A DNA stretch of 64,000 nt, from positions 124,001 to 188,000 of the forward strand of contig NZ_PJNH01000002.1 of the NCBI RefSeq assembly GCF_002844535.1, read 5' to 3'. The notes beneath the pieces were generated by a model. The model saw only the letters and a list, made by a program, of their open reading frames with translations, made no database searches and was not told the origin of the DNA. Origin of the DNA: Halalkalibacillus sediminis (GTDB taxonomy: Bacteria; Bacillota; Bacilli; Bacillales; Alkalibacillaceae). The position numbers were made by a program, and so were the translations under genes. Positions 9,701 through 17,967 of this stretch are shown in pieces. Positions within the stretch are counted from its first letter, which is position 1, and the number at the start of each line of letters is the position of its first letter.

Positions 9701-10667
9701 TGTAATAGCGTTCTGCTCCTGGATGTAGTGGTGCAATGACACCCTCTTGAGCGTTTTCTAACGAAATGTCAGATGCTGCTTGGTGAGCGTTCTCTAGTTG
9801 ATCCAAGTTTTCAAATAATGTTTTTGTCAGTTCGTACACATCATCTTCGCTTAAATCAGAGCGAACAACCAATGCGTTCATGATTGCCGCAGTTGGAATA
9901 GCTTCCTCGTTGCCGTACGTATCTGCTGGAATTTCTAAAGAAACGAAGTACTCTTTATCTTCAGCAATGCGTTCAACGTCTTCTTGTTCGATACGAACGA
10001 TTTGTAAGTCAACGGAATTTGCAAGTTCCATGACAGATGCGTTTGGAAGACCACTAGTTAAGAATGCTGCGTCAATTTGTCCAGAACGCAATCCATCTGC
10101 TGCCTCAGCGTAGCCAAGGTAATCAACTTCGATATCATCATATGTAATATCGTGGCCTTCTAAAAGAGTACGAGCGTTCACTTCCACGCCAGAGTTTTGG
10201 TCGCCGACTGCAACTCGTTTACCTTCTAGGTCAGATAATGTTTCAATTCCAGAATCTGCAGTTGTTACAACTTGTACGTAATTTGGATATAATGTACCGA
10301 TTTGGCTGACATTGTCGATTGACTCATCGAAGTTTTCAACACCATTTACGGCTTGGCTAAGTACGTCACTCATCATAAATGCCATTTCAACTTTTTCTTC
10401 TTTCATTAAGTTAACGTTTTCAACCGAAGCACCAGTAGTCTGTGTTTTAGAGTTAACACCTAGTTCTGATGTATATGTTTCTGCTAAAGTTGTAGCGATA
10501 ATATTGTAAGGACCTGAAGAACCACCAGTCGCAATCGTAGCGATATTAGTATCTAATCCTTCTCCATTACCTTCTCCTGATCCACCTTCTTCGCCACCAC
10601 AAGCTGCAAGGGTCATAGCAGTTGTCAGCATAAGAATGAAAGCGGTTAAAATTTTCTTGTTCATCAT
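9690..10667 (-). CDS. TAXI family TRAP transporter solute-binding lipoprotein
   Basis: 325 aa. Signal peptide with lipobox LAAC at about residues 20-23 followed by a Gly/Glu linker. The domain begins IATIATGGSSGPYNIIATTLAETY, the hallmark of TAXI proteins (key GGxxGxYY-like motif, here GGSSGPY), and continues with RVAVGDQNSGVEVNARTLLE and LRSGQIDAAFLTSGLP. It captures the substrate outside the membrane for the fused permease. RBS AAGGAGGA lies 8 nt before the first ATG. It is the first gene of a three-gene operon. Confidence 0.93.
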   Translation of the reverse strand: MMNKKILTAFILMLTTAMTLAACGGEEGGSGEGNGEGLDTNIATIATGGSSGPYNIIATTLAETYTSELGVNSKTQTTGASVENVNLMKEEKVEMAFMMSDVLSQAVNGVENFDESIDNVSQIGTLYPNYVQVVTTADSGIETLSDLEGKRVAVGDQNSGVEVNARTLLEGHDITYDDIEVDYLGYAEAADGLRSGQIDAAFLTSGLPNASVMELANSVDLQIVRIEQEDVERIAEDKEYFVSLEIPADTYGNEEAIPTAAIMNALVVRSDLSEDDVYELTKTLFENLDQLENAHQAASDISLENAQEGVIAPLHPGAERYYNEQ

Positions 10668-10944
10668 TTCAATTGTCCTCCTTCTAGATGTATAAATCTT
10701 CTGTATTTTAGCAACAGTTTCGAATTATAGCACAGGAGGAGTATGAAAAATATTGTTCATATGCAGTAACATTTCAACGAAAAATTGTGTATTTGCCCAA
10801 GGTAAAAAATTGAAGGAGTCGTATAAGCTGTCAGGTTCAACTTTTTCAAATAAATAAAATGCAGATATTGATGATAAATAAGTTATTTCTACATTAAATC
10901 AGGGAAAAAGTACTATTACGACATTAGAAGGGGAGTAAACATAC

Positions 10945-11622
10945 ATGATGAACACTTTGAAGGAAATACCTGCTAGAACATATATAATGATATTTATCGC
11001 TTTGACCGTTATAGGTGGCGGTTTCTATATCTTCTCTGAGTTGGCAGACGAGGTGCTGGAACAAGAAAAGTTCATCATTGATCAATGGGCTTCAGAATTT
11101 GTGGCGCAGTTCAGCAATCCAACTCTGTATACTTTTTTGGGATGGGTGACTGAATTAGGTTCGGTTTATACCCTGACGTTTGGTTCAATTGTGCTAGTGG
11201 CGATTTTAGCTATTTATTATAAAAGAAGAACATGGAGAATTGTCTATTTTATTATTGCAATGGGAGGTATAGCACTACTCACAACAGGTTTGAAGAGTGC
11301 TTTCTCAAGAGATCGACCGAATATCCTCGAGCAATATGACGGCACTGGGCACAGCTTTCCAAGTGGACATTCGACAGCCCCGATGGTTTTTTATGGATTC
11401 ATCATTTATTTGATCATTCGTAGCCACCTAAACAAAGCTGCCAAGTGGGCCCTCAACACTTTCTTGGTCATATTGATCCTTTCGATCGGATTGAGTAGAG
11501 TATTTTTAGGCGTCCACTTTATAACAGACGTGTTCGCAGGTTTCCTGCTAGGACTAAGCTGGCTCGTAACCTGTATATTGATATTAGAATACACCCTTTG
11601 GAGAAAAGGGCGAGACATTTAA
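10945..11622 (+). CDS. PAP2-family membrane phosphatase
   Basis: 225 aa integral membrane protein with about six membrane segments. The three acid-phosphatase motifs are complete: KSAFSRDRP (K-x6-RP), PSGHS, and SRVFLGVHFITD (SR-x5-H-x3-D), which supply the catalytic histidines. Bacterial members dephosphorylate phosphatidic acid, phosphatidylglycerophosphate or undecaprenyl pyrophosphate; which one cannot be told here. Start ATG at 10945 after AAGGGGAG; a second ATG follows directly. Single-gene unit with its own terminator. Confidence 0.9.
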   Translation: MMNTLKEIPARTYIMIFIALTVIGGGFYIFSELADEVLEQEKFIIDQWASEFVAQFSNPTLYTFLGWVTELGSVYTLTFGSIVLVAILAIYYKRRTWRIVYFIIAMGGIALLTTGLKSAFSRDRPNILEQYDGTGHSFPSGHSTAPMVFYGFIIYLIIRSHLNKAAKWALNTFLVILILSIGLSRVFLGVHFITDVFAGFLLGLSWLVTCILILEYTLWRKGRDI

Positions 11623-11650
11623 CCGAGGAGAGAGCTCCTCGGTTTTTTTG
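11621..11650 (+). terminator. Rho-independent terminator after PAP2 gene
   Basis: AACCGAGGAG AGAG CTCCTCGGTT followed by TTTTTG; it starts at the stop codon. Confidence 0.9.
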
Positions 11651-11837
11651 TTGCGATTTATTTAAGTGAAGCTGAAGGGATGCTTCACCTAAATAATAAA
11701 GTCACTTGGGAGACAAATGTTAGTAAAGAAACAGAAAAAATATTGAATGAATAAAAATCACACTCAAAATATTTTGAATTTTATGGTAATATTATAAGGT
11801 GTAACCTCACAAAAATGTATTTATATGGAGGGTTTAT

Positions 11838-13355
11838 ATGTATTTACAAGATATATTGCCAAAAATGTCTAAGCTTTATCTTGGAAGGATAGTAGATAGT
11901 TTTTTAAAAGATGTTCGCATGGAAACAGAAGAAGATATGAGAGATGTAATTCTTCGGAACATCGATGAATTTCAAAACAAAGAAAGAGTAACCCGAAATC
12001 TGAATTTCAACAAAGAGAAACGTGATATAGCATTAATCAACGAAATGATTCTCATGTCTTTAATGGAGCAACAGGGTTACTCACTAAGTGAAACGGACCT
12101 CTTCAAAATGGTTCACAAACTAGAAACAGAAATAGTAGAGCAAAGCAAGGATGATGATTATATTAATACAGCAATACCTGCGTATGAAGAAAGAGTTTAT
12201 AGTGCGGTATTAAACGAGTCATGGAAAAAAGATGATTCACTCAATGAACATGAAATTAACATTTTGAATGTCCTTAGACAGGAGCTTGGTTTGACTAAGA
12301 GAGACCATCATCTTCTAGAAAGTAGGATCGGCCGTTTTCCACAGAAAGCTAATAAATTACATTCAACTAAACAAATTGAAAGGTCTTTAAAAAATCTTCA
12401 ATCTCGTGGTGTAATTTTAAGGTTCAAAGAAGATACATCTTATTATATAATTCCAAAAGAAATAGCAAGGGTCGTTCGTTATGAAATGGGTGGTGAGCTA
12501 AGGAATGAAGTATATGAATCATTACTAGATGATTTAAACGTTTCACAACTTAAAGCTATCCTCCACAACTTAAATGTAAGTATTGGAGGTAAAAAAGAAG
12601 ATCTAGTTTCAAGGATAATTAAACATAATATATTACCATCTACAGCTCTTTCGACATTTAGCTCAAAAGAACTTTCTGACATACTTAAGGGTCTAGAAGG
12701 TGCAAAAGTAAGTGGAACTAAAGAAGATAAAATCCAAAACATCATCGATTACTATGAAAATCTATCTACGCCAGAATCTTCGGACCCGACCGATGAACGA
12801 GCAAGGTTATATGACTTTTACGAAGAACTTGCATCGAGAGATTATAAAGCTTTAAGAGTTAATAAAATAATCGATAAAGATATTAAGACTGAGAGATACT
12901 TTGAAGAAGCTACTCATTATTTATTCGAGAAAAAACTAGGTGTAGAGACGACTGACATGAAAGGCTCAAAACATGCAGATGGAAAATTAAGGTATTCTTC
13001 CAAAGAAACAATTTTATGGGACAACAAAAGTACGGAGCAACCCTATCATTTTCCGGAAGAACATTTTAATCAGTTTCTTGGATATATTCGCTCAGAGGAA
13101 AGTAGAGTTACCTTATTCTTGGTAGTTGTATACGATTATACAAAAGAGGCAGTGGCGCAAGCTCAAAAGCTTAAAGCCTTTTCTGATCAAGATACTGATG
13201 TGGCTTTAGTAAAGGCCTCCGATTTAAAATATGTAGCCGAGAATTGGATGAATTATTCTACAAAAAAACAGCCTGTTTTCGATCTTCAAGTGTTTAATTT
13301 AACCGGCGAATTAACAAGGAGTATGTTGATTAGTCGCATGGAATGGGCGCTCTAG
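11838..13355 (+). CDS. SAP-domain protein with FokI-like PD-(D/E)XK nuclease domain
   Basis: 505 aa. The N-terminal ~220 residues are helical and charged and I do not recognise them. Residues ~233-310 contain two SAP-like helix-extended-helix repeats (NVSQLKAILHNLNVS...GGKKEDLVSRI; SSKELSDILKGLEGAKVSGTKEDKI), a DNA-binding fold. Residues ~353-490 look like a FokI-type cleavage domain: a Glu-containing helix (FEEATHYLFEKK), then HADGK (Asp381) and WDNKST (Asp395, Lys397), giving D-x13-D-x-K, followed by PEEHFNQFLGYI. No methyltransferase or second restriction gene is adjacent, so a classical type IIS system is not supported. Start ATG after GGAGGG. Coding sequence looks AT-richer than its neighbours. 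Function inferred: DNA cleavage, possibly defence or repair. Confidence 0.72.
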   Translation: MYLQDILPKMSKLYLGRIVDSFLKDVRMETEEDMRDVILRNIDEFQNKERVTRNLNFNKEKRDIALINEMILMSLMEQQGYSLSETDLFKMVHKLETEIVEQSKDDDYINTAIPAYEERVYSAVLNESWKKDDSLNEHEINILNVLRQELGLTKRDHHLLESRIGRFPQKANKLHSTKQIERSLKNLQSRGVILRFKEDTSYYIIPKEIARVVRYEMGGELRNEVYESLLDDLNVSQLKAILHNLNVSIGGKKEDLVSRIIKHNILPSTALSTFSSKELSDILKGLEGAKVSGTKEDKIQNIIDYYENLSTPESSDPTDERARLYDFYEELASRDYKALRVNKIIDKDIKTERYFEEATHYLFEKKLGVETTDMKGSKHADGKLRYSSKETILWDNKSTEQPYHFPEEHFNQFLGYIRSEESRVTLFLVVVYDYTKEAVAQAQKLKAFSDQDTDVALVKASDLKYVAENWMNYSTKKQPVFDLQVFNLTGELTRSMLISRMEWAL

Positions 13356-13360
13356 GATTT

Positions 13361-13984
13361 ATGAAATCGTTTCTAAGCATTACAACCTTCATCATTTCAT
13401 TCTATTTTTTCTCAAGTTTCTTTTATTCAGTTTTAGCTGATATTTTTACTGAACCAATAGGGATGGCTAGATTCATAGTAATCTTTTTTGGATTTATCAT
13501 TTCGATTATCATCTCAGGTACCTTTTATCGTTTTCTTGAAGACCGTGAGCGTACATGGTTCCCACCTAAAAGAAGGTTGCTAGTTACTGCTGGTATCATT
13601 TTCTTTTTAGTTGCGGTTTTCGGTATCGACTATTGGAATGATTATAGGGAAAAGCCTGTGCTTGCTGCTATGAAGGTAAATGTTGAGAGTGATAGTCCGT
13701 TTTATTTGCTTATTGATCGTAACGAGGAAAGACTTAAACTGACATCGGAAAAAGACATCAAGCAGTTTTTTAGCTACTTTGAGGAAGTAACTGTACAGAG
13801 GGTAAAAGAAGATGAATGGCAATTAGGTAAGGCTTATAGTTTGCATCTTTATAATGAAAAAAATGGTCATAGATCATTCATCATTTCAAACGGATTTATC
13901 ATGATCGGTGAATCTTTATATGAAGTGATAGATGGTGATTGGAATCCCATGGGAGTTATGAAATTTTTAGAAGAAAAAACCTGA
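13361..13984 (+). CDS. Membrane protein of unknown function, coupled to the nuclease gene
   Basis: 207 aa from ATG 13361; an in-frame ATG at 13343 would overlap the nuclease stop by 13 bp. Three membrane segments (about residues 1-22, 30-52 and 68-88) are followed by a ~110-residue soluble domain, probably extracytoplasmic, with no motif that I recognise. The start lies within 6 bp of the nuclease stop, so translation is probably coupled. Whether it works with the nuclease is unknown. Confidence 0.7.
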   Translation: MKSFLSITTFIISFYFFSSFFYSVLADIFTEPIGMARFIVIFFGFIISIIISGTFYRFLEDRERTWFPPKRRLLVTAGIIFFLVAVFGIDYWNDYREKPVLAAMKVNVESDSPFYLLIDRNEERLKLTSEKDIKQFFSYFEEVTVQRVKEDEWQLGKAYSLHLYNEKNGHRSFIISNGFIMIGESLYEVIDGDWNPMGVMKFLEEKT

Positions 13985-14013
13985 TATTAATAAATCGAAA
14001 GGTTGGATATTTC

Positions 14014-14808
14014 ATGTATTCTCTAGGCACTTTACCTTCATTTGTAAAAGAAGAGAAGTTATTGAATGCGATTGGAGAAAATATTATCTTTGCTGACGAA
14101 AATTATGATATTGTATGGCTCAATTCGAGTGCGGTCAACCTGTTGAAGAAGGTGATCTCTTTATTCGATGTAGATTCCGTAGAGGACATAATAGGAATTA
14201 GTATGGACCACTTTCACAAAGAGCCTGCTTATCAAAGAGAACTTATGGATCCATTAACTACATCACATAAAGCAAGAATTAATATTAAAGATACTTATAT
14301 TACAGACATCGTTATCAACCCTATTAAAGATAATGATGAGGTAAAAGGTTATGTCGTCATGCTGATGGATGTAACAACCAAAGCCCAAGAAGAGGAAAGA
14401 AAAGAAAATCTCATTAAAGAGCTCTCAGTCCCAGTGATGGATATTTGGGAAAAGACTGTTGCGGTACCATTAGTGGGAACGTTCAGTAATAAGAGAATCG
14501 ATTTTGTCATCTTGAAGTTGCTAAACGTATGTAAGGAAAAGGATACAGATTATTTATTGTTGGATGTGAGCGGTGTTACAGAATTAATTGAGAAGACCGG
14601 ATCTCAATTAGAGAAGATGATAACTGCCCTGAACACGATGGGTACGGAAGTGATTATAGTAGGGATAAGTCCAAAGTTAGCTATTCATTTAAAAAATTAT
14701 TCATTTAACGCTAAATTTATATCATCCACAAAGGAAGCAACAAAATATATAATGGCGGTTCAAGATAAAGAGAATCGGACTGAAAAAGTATTGGAAGAAA
14801 ACTTTTAA
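14014..14808 (+). CDS. PAS-STAS protein (RsbR-paralogue-like)
   Basis: 264 aa from ATG 14014, which has GAAAGGTTGG upstream; a longer in-frame ATG at 13939 lies inside the previous gene. Residues ~20-125 form a PAS domain (IGENIIFADENYDIVWLNSSA ... VKGYVVMLMDVT). Residues ~140-255 form a STAS domain (PVMDIWEKTVAVPLVGTFS; LLLDVSGVTELIEKTGSQL; GTEVIIVGISP). This order, sensor domain plus STAS, is that of RsbR-type stressosome proteins that feed the sigma-B pathway; no rsbS/rsbT partners are nearby, so a stressosome role is inference. Confidence 0.8.
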   Translation: MYSLGTLPSFVKEEKLLNAIGENIIFADENYDIVWLNSSAVNLLKKVISLFDVDSVEDIIGISMDHFHKEPAYQRELMDPLTTSHKARINIKDTYITDIVINPIKDNDEVKGYVVMLMDVTTKAQEEERKENLIKELSVPVMDIWEKTVAVPLVGTFSNKRIDFVILKLLNVCKEKDTDYLLLDVSGVTELIEKTGSQLEKMITALNTMGTEVIIVGISPKLAIHLKNYSFNAKFISSTKEATKYIMAVQDKENRTEKVLEENF

Positions 14809-14843
14809 AGATTAAAATTAGTCTTTAGTAGGTAAGCATTTCC

Positions 14844-14876
14844 CCTGCACGCAATCTAACGTGCAGGATTTTTTTT
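14844..14876 (+). terminator. Rho-independent terminator after PAS-STAS gene
   Basis: CCTGCAC GCAATCTAAC GTGCAGG followed by ATTTTTTTT. Confidence 0.9.
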
Positions 14877-14887
14877 GCAAAAACATC

Positions 14888-14922
14888 ATCCATTTACTTA
14901 TTATCAACGTATACTTAGTGAA
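14888..14922 (+). promoter_or_regulatory. Candidate ECF-type autoregulatory promoter
   Basis: ATCCA at 14888, then CGTATACTTAGTGAA from 14908. The same elements at the same 20-bp offset occur at 17907-17941 upstream of the wall-anchored protein gene (CGTATGCTTAGTGAA). CGTAT fits the -10 style of ECF sigma factors; ATCCA would be the -35 side. The start codon of the sigma gene is ~75 bp downstream. Confidence 0.55.
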
Positions 14923-14997
14923 TCCCCTATAAATTGAGAAAGGCTGATCACTCACTTATAATAGTATTTATTAACTTTGTGCAAAAAGGAGACTAAT

Positions 14998-15564
14998 ATG
15001 AGCGATCGGGATTTAGAACTATATGACGCAATCCAAAGCGGCGACAAACGTGCGCTCGGAGAACTGTACGAGAAGTATGAAAAGCTCCTGTATTCTTTTG
15101 CTTTTAAGATGACAAGAAATAGAGAGTTGTCGGAGGAAGTGGTGCAGGAAGTATTCATTAAGATTTGGACCAAGAAAGGGATTTACCAGAAAAAGAGAGG
15201 GAAGTTTTCTTCTTGGATTTTGACAGTAGCAAGAAATATGGCAATCGATATCATGAGAAAAAAGAAGGTTCAAACCTATACGTTAGAAGAGAGAGATTCG
15301 GTGTATAGCGAAGAGCCATTAACTGAAGAGCTGTTCGAGTGGAAAGAAGATGCTGGTAGAGTTCGGGAGGCCATGGGTAGATTGAATGAGGATCAACGAG
15401 AAGTCATTCATTTATTCTACTTTGATGCATTGTCTCAACAAAAGATATCCGAACGACTCGGCATCCCACTCGGAACAGTCAAGGGGAGAATACGATTGGC
15501 ATTAAATCATCTAAAGAAACATCTGGCGACAATCGACGAAAGGGGGGGATCGCGTGATGAATAG
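14998..15564 (+). CDS. ECF-type RNA polymerase sigma factor
   Basis: 188 aa. ATG at 14998 has AAGGAG 6 nt upstream; an in-frame start 7 codons earlier lacks an RBS. Region 2 (residues ~25-90: LGELYEKYEKLLYSFAFKMT, VQEVFIKIWTKK, WILTVARNMAIDIMRKKK) contacts the -10 and core polymerase. Region 4 (~125-180: LNEDQREVIHLFYFDALSQQ, IPLGTVKGRIRLALNHLK) reads the -35. No region 3, as expected for group 4. The stop overlaps the next gene, an anti-sigma factor, by ~8-11 bp, so the two form an operon and the sigma is probably held inactive until a signal arrives. Confidence 0.92.
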   Translation: MSDRDLELYDAIQSGDKRALGELYEKYEKLLYSFAFKMTRNRELSEEVVQEVFIKIWTKKGIYQKKRGKFSSWILTVARNMAIDIMRKKKVQTYTLEERDSVYSEEPLTEELFEWKEDAGRVREAMGRLNEDQREVIHLFYFDALSQQKISERLGIPLGTVKGRIRLALNHLKKHLATIDERGGSRDE

Positions 15565-16357
15565 AGAAGAATGTAATTGGTTGATAGATTATTTTAACGG
15601 GGAGTTATCAATAGAAGAACAGAAACAATTTGAAGAACACTTGAAAAATTGTTCTGAGTGTCAGCAGGAATTGGCTGAGCTGAATGCATTGCACGAAGAT
15701 CTCCCCTTCGCTTCTGAGCCTGTCGATCCTCCAGAGGGGATGAAAGACCGCGTGCTTGCGAATGTATTCGCAGCTGGTGAAGAAGAGTCGACTAATGAAA
15801 AAGAGACTGTAGAAGATAGAACGTCTAATGAAACAGATCAAAGAGTGACATCAATTAATGAACACGAGCCAAGAAGGAAGGTTCAGAAAAAGCAGGGTCT
15901 ATTTTATACTCTCGCAGCAGTTCTGTTCTTATCGATTGCGGGGAATGTTTATTTTCTGATGGAGATGAGTGATACAGCTGAAGGTCCTAGTCCTGGTGAA
16001 GAGACTGAAAATCAGACAGACCGTCTCGTTCAGTCAGTTACTTTAGGCGCTACTGAAGTGATGGACGCGAACGGTCAGGCATCGATTTTAGAAAATGAGA
16101 ATGGCCGCACTTTATTAGTGCAAGCAGATAATTTAGAGGCTGTGTCTGGTGATCAAGCATACCAAGTTTGGTTATTAGAAGGTGAACAGCCATATCGAGC
16201 AGGGACTTTCGTTCCTGGTGAGGATGGAAGTGGAGCCGTCTCATTTGATTTGGATCAACTCGAAGGCGTGAACTGGGATACGGTCGCGATTACACTTGAG
16301 CCGACCCCTAATAGTGAGCTCCCACAAGGGGATATCCTGTTAGCCGCCGGTTTGTAA
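15554..16357 (+). CDS. Anti-sigma factor, zinc-finger plus RskA C-terminal domain
   Basis: 267 aa from GTG 15554 (ATG at 15557 is equally possible); RBS AGGGGGGGAT. Residues ~5-45 form an anti-sigma domain with HLKNCSECQQEL (H-x3-C-x2-C, zinc-binding type). One membrane segment at ~115-135 (FYTLAAVLFLSIAGNVYFLM) divides it from an outer RskA-like domain (YQVWLLEGEQPYRAGTFVP ... VAITLEP). The protein should bind the sigma factor inside and sense a signal outside. Overlap with the sigma gene supports partnership. Confidence 0.9.
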   Translation: MMNREECNWLIDYFNGELSIEEQKQFEEHLKNCSECQQELAELNALHEDLPFASEPVDPPEGMKDRVLANVFAAGEEESTNEKETVEDRTSNETDQRVTSINEHEPRRKVQKKQGLFYTLAAVLFLSIAGNVYFLMEMSDTAEGPSPGEETENQTDRLVQSVTLGATEVMDANGQASILENENGRTLLVQADNLEAVSGDQAYQVWLLEGEQPYRAGTFVPGEDGSGAVSFDLDQLEGVNWDTVAITLEPTPNSELPQGDILLAAGL

Positions 16358-16369
16358 GTGTTGTAACCA

Positions 16370-16436
16370 GCATCTGCCCGTGTCGCATTACTTCTTATTT
16401 GTTGAAGTGATGCGGCTCGAGGCAGATGTTTTTTTA
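16370..16436 (+). terminator. Rho-independent terminator of sigma/anti-sigma operon
   Basis: Long stem: CATCTGCC pairs with GGCAGATG, with an inner GCATTACTTC / GAAGTGATGC stem, followed by TTTTTTT. Confidence 0.88.
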
Positions 16437-16545
16437 TGAAAAGAAGTTTATAATTAGATTGATCTTCTTTATGCCCCCCTATGATCCCCTTCCGAAAAAT
16501 ATCCCCTAAATTTGAATTGAAAAAATGAACTAAGGAGGTTGTTAG

Positions 16546-17565
16546 GTGATTCTGAAGCAACCTAAGTTTTCTATTTATCAGAAGATGTTAGAGTGTGCAG
16601 ATTTTCGCATGAAAGATTTGAGCAAGCGTAGTTATGTTGATGGGTTGTTGTACAACGAACGTAGCGGATTGCTCGGCGAGGAAAGCTTGTTGTTTCCGAT
16701 TAGTAAGATTGATTTTCCGTTTGTCGCGTTGTGTAATTTGCGGCTGATTTTGAAAGGTGTTGTGTTCCAGATGGATACGATTTTGTTGTCGCCGCGTTTC
16801 GCTTTGATTATTGAGGCGAAACATTATACGGGGCAGGTCTGGTTCGAATGCGATTTTGACCAAGTTCGGCAAGTGAGGCCAGGCGGTGAGGAGCGAATTT
16901 ACGATGACCCAGTTCTTCAGGTCGAGGAACAAAAGTATTTGTTGGAGCTATGGTTGCAACTAAATGGATATGAAAACCTCCCTGTCGAAACCGTCGTTGT
17001 CATGACGAACCCCAACGCCCAATTGAAACTCCAGAAACCCTCTGAACTCCACAAAAAGAAAGTCATCACCCTTCCACGATTGTCCAAACGATTCCGAGAA
17101 ATTTCCGATTACTTTGATGAAGAGTTTTATAGCATGGATCAAGTGCGTAGTTTAGGTGAAAGTTTGCTGCGCGCCGACCGCCCATACTGTCCAAATATAT
17201 TGGAGCGGACTAAATTAAGTTCAGATGATTTTAAGAGAGGCGTGTGGTGTGTGAATTGCAAAGATTTTTGCATGAAGCGCGCGAGGTTGAGTTGGGAGTG
17301 CGATAGATGCGGGCTGCGAGATCGAAATGCCCATCTCCCCGCGCTGAAAGATTACTATCTACTGTTTGGGGAGGAGATTAGTAATTCACAATTACGCTGG
17401 TGGTTGGGATTGGAATCCTCGGACGTAGCTGGCTATCTTTTAAAAAAGTTGAATTTGAAGAAAAGAGGGCGTGGGAGATCGCTCAAACACCTTCTGGGCT
17501 TTGACTACTACAAGGATTTCGACTATATGGATGCCAGAAGGCACGAAAAAGATAGAGGTTATTAG
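16546..17565 (+). CDS. NERD-domain (nuclease-related) protein with zinc-ribbon
   Basis: 339 aa. GTG start with AAGGAGG 7 nt upstream. Residues ~40-155 form a NERD domain (GVVFQMDTILLSPRFALIIE, EAKHYTGQVWF with the E-x-K pair of a PD-(D/E)XK-like fold, then VVVMTNPNAQLKL). A cysteine cluster follows at ~225-250 (CVNCKDFC ... CDRCG), probably a zinc ribbon, and a basic C-terminal region (LKKRGRGRSLK). NERD proteins are proposed nucleases of unknown role. Leucine is written TTG unusually often in the first half compared with neighbours. A 21-bp repeat array starts ~60 bp after the stop. Confidence 0.82.
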   Translation: MILKQPKFSIYQKMLECADFRMKDLSKRSYVDGLLYNERSGLLGEESLLFPISKIDFPFVALCNLRLILKGVVFQMDTILLSPRFALIIEAKHYTGQVWFECDFDQVRQVRPGGEERIYDDPVLQVEEQKYLLELWLQLNGYENLPVETVVVMTNPNAQLKLQKPSELHKKKVITLPRLSKRFREISDYFDEEFYSMDQVRSLGESLLRADRPYCPNILERTKLSSDDFKRGVWCVNCKDFCMKRARLSWECDRCGLRDRNAHLPALKDYYLLFGEEISNSQLRWWLGLESSDVAGYLLKKLNLKKRGRGRSLKHLLGFDYYKDFDYMDARRHEKDRGY

Positions 17566-17624
17566 AAAAGTAGATTTGAAAGATGATAGTCTAGGTTATT
17601 TTGCAAAAAGTTACGGAATTGGGA

Positions 17625-17812
17625 TTGAATTCACGTGCAAATGTAGAAAGTCACGGGAAAGGGGATCGAATTCACGGGAAAGAAGCAGAAAGCCACGGGA
17701 AAATGGGTCGAATTCACGGGAAAGAAGCTGAAAGTCACGGGAAAGGGAACTGAATTCACGGGCAAATCCAGAAAGTCACGGGAATGAGTACCGAATTCAC
17801 GGGATTGGGTGT
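17625..17812. repeat. 21-bp tandem array A
   Basis: Nine units carrying CACGGG (first copy CACGTG) at 17632, 17652, 17673, 17694, 17715, 17736, 17757, 17777 and 17798: spacing 20 or 21 bp. The five bases before the core alternate strictly between GAATT and AAAGT/AAAGC, so there is a 42-bp higher-order period. The array fills much of the 402-bp gap between the NERD gene and the wall-anchored protein gene. Confidence 0.92.
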
Positions 17813-17906
17813 CCAAATGAGGATCTACAGCTAGACTTTGTATTCAATAGAACCCCGTCCCACCAACACCTCAACAAAAAATTCAAAAAAATTTTAAAAA
17901 ATAGTG

Positions 17907-17941
17907 ATCCAATTGATCAACCCCTCCGTATGCTTAGTGAA
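17907..17941 (+). promoter_or_regulatory. Candidate ECF-type promoter for the wall-anchored protein gene
   Basis: ATCCA at 17907 and CGTATGCTTAGTGAA from 17927, matching in sequence and 20-bp offset the block at 14888-14922 before the ECF sigma operon. It lies ~27 bp before the ATG of the downstream gene. Confidence 0.55.
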
Positions 17942-17967
17942 ATAAATAAAAAGGAGAGTGTTGAATA

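Noticed and set aside
12479-12745. Minus-strand frame inside the FokI-like nuclease gene
   Set aside because: It is a shadow of a convincing gene, without RBS or recognisable domain.
11838-13355. Classical type IIS restriction-modification system
   Set aside because: No methyltransferase gene is found within the surrounding 10 kb.
17471-17816. Plus- and minus-strand frames through array A with SRE/RKSRE-like or VNSxPFPV repeats
   Set aside because: Both strands are open because of the repeat; no RBS and overlap with the NERD gene end.
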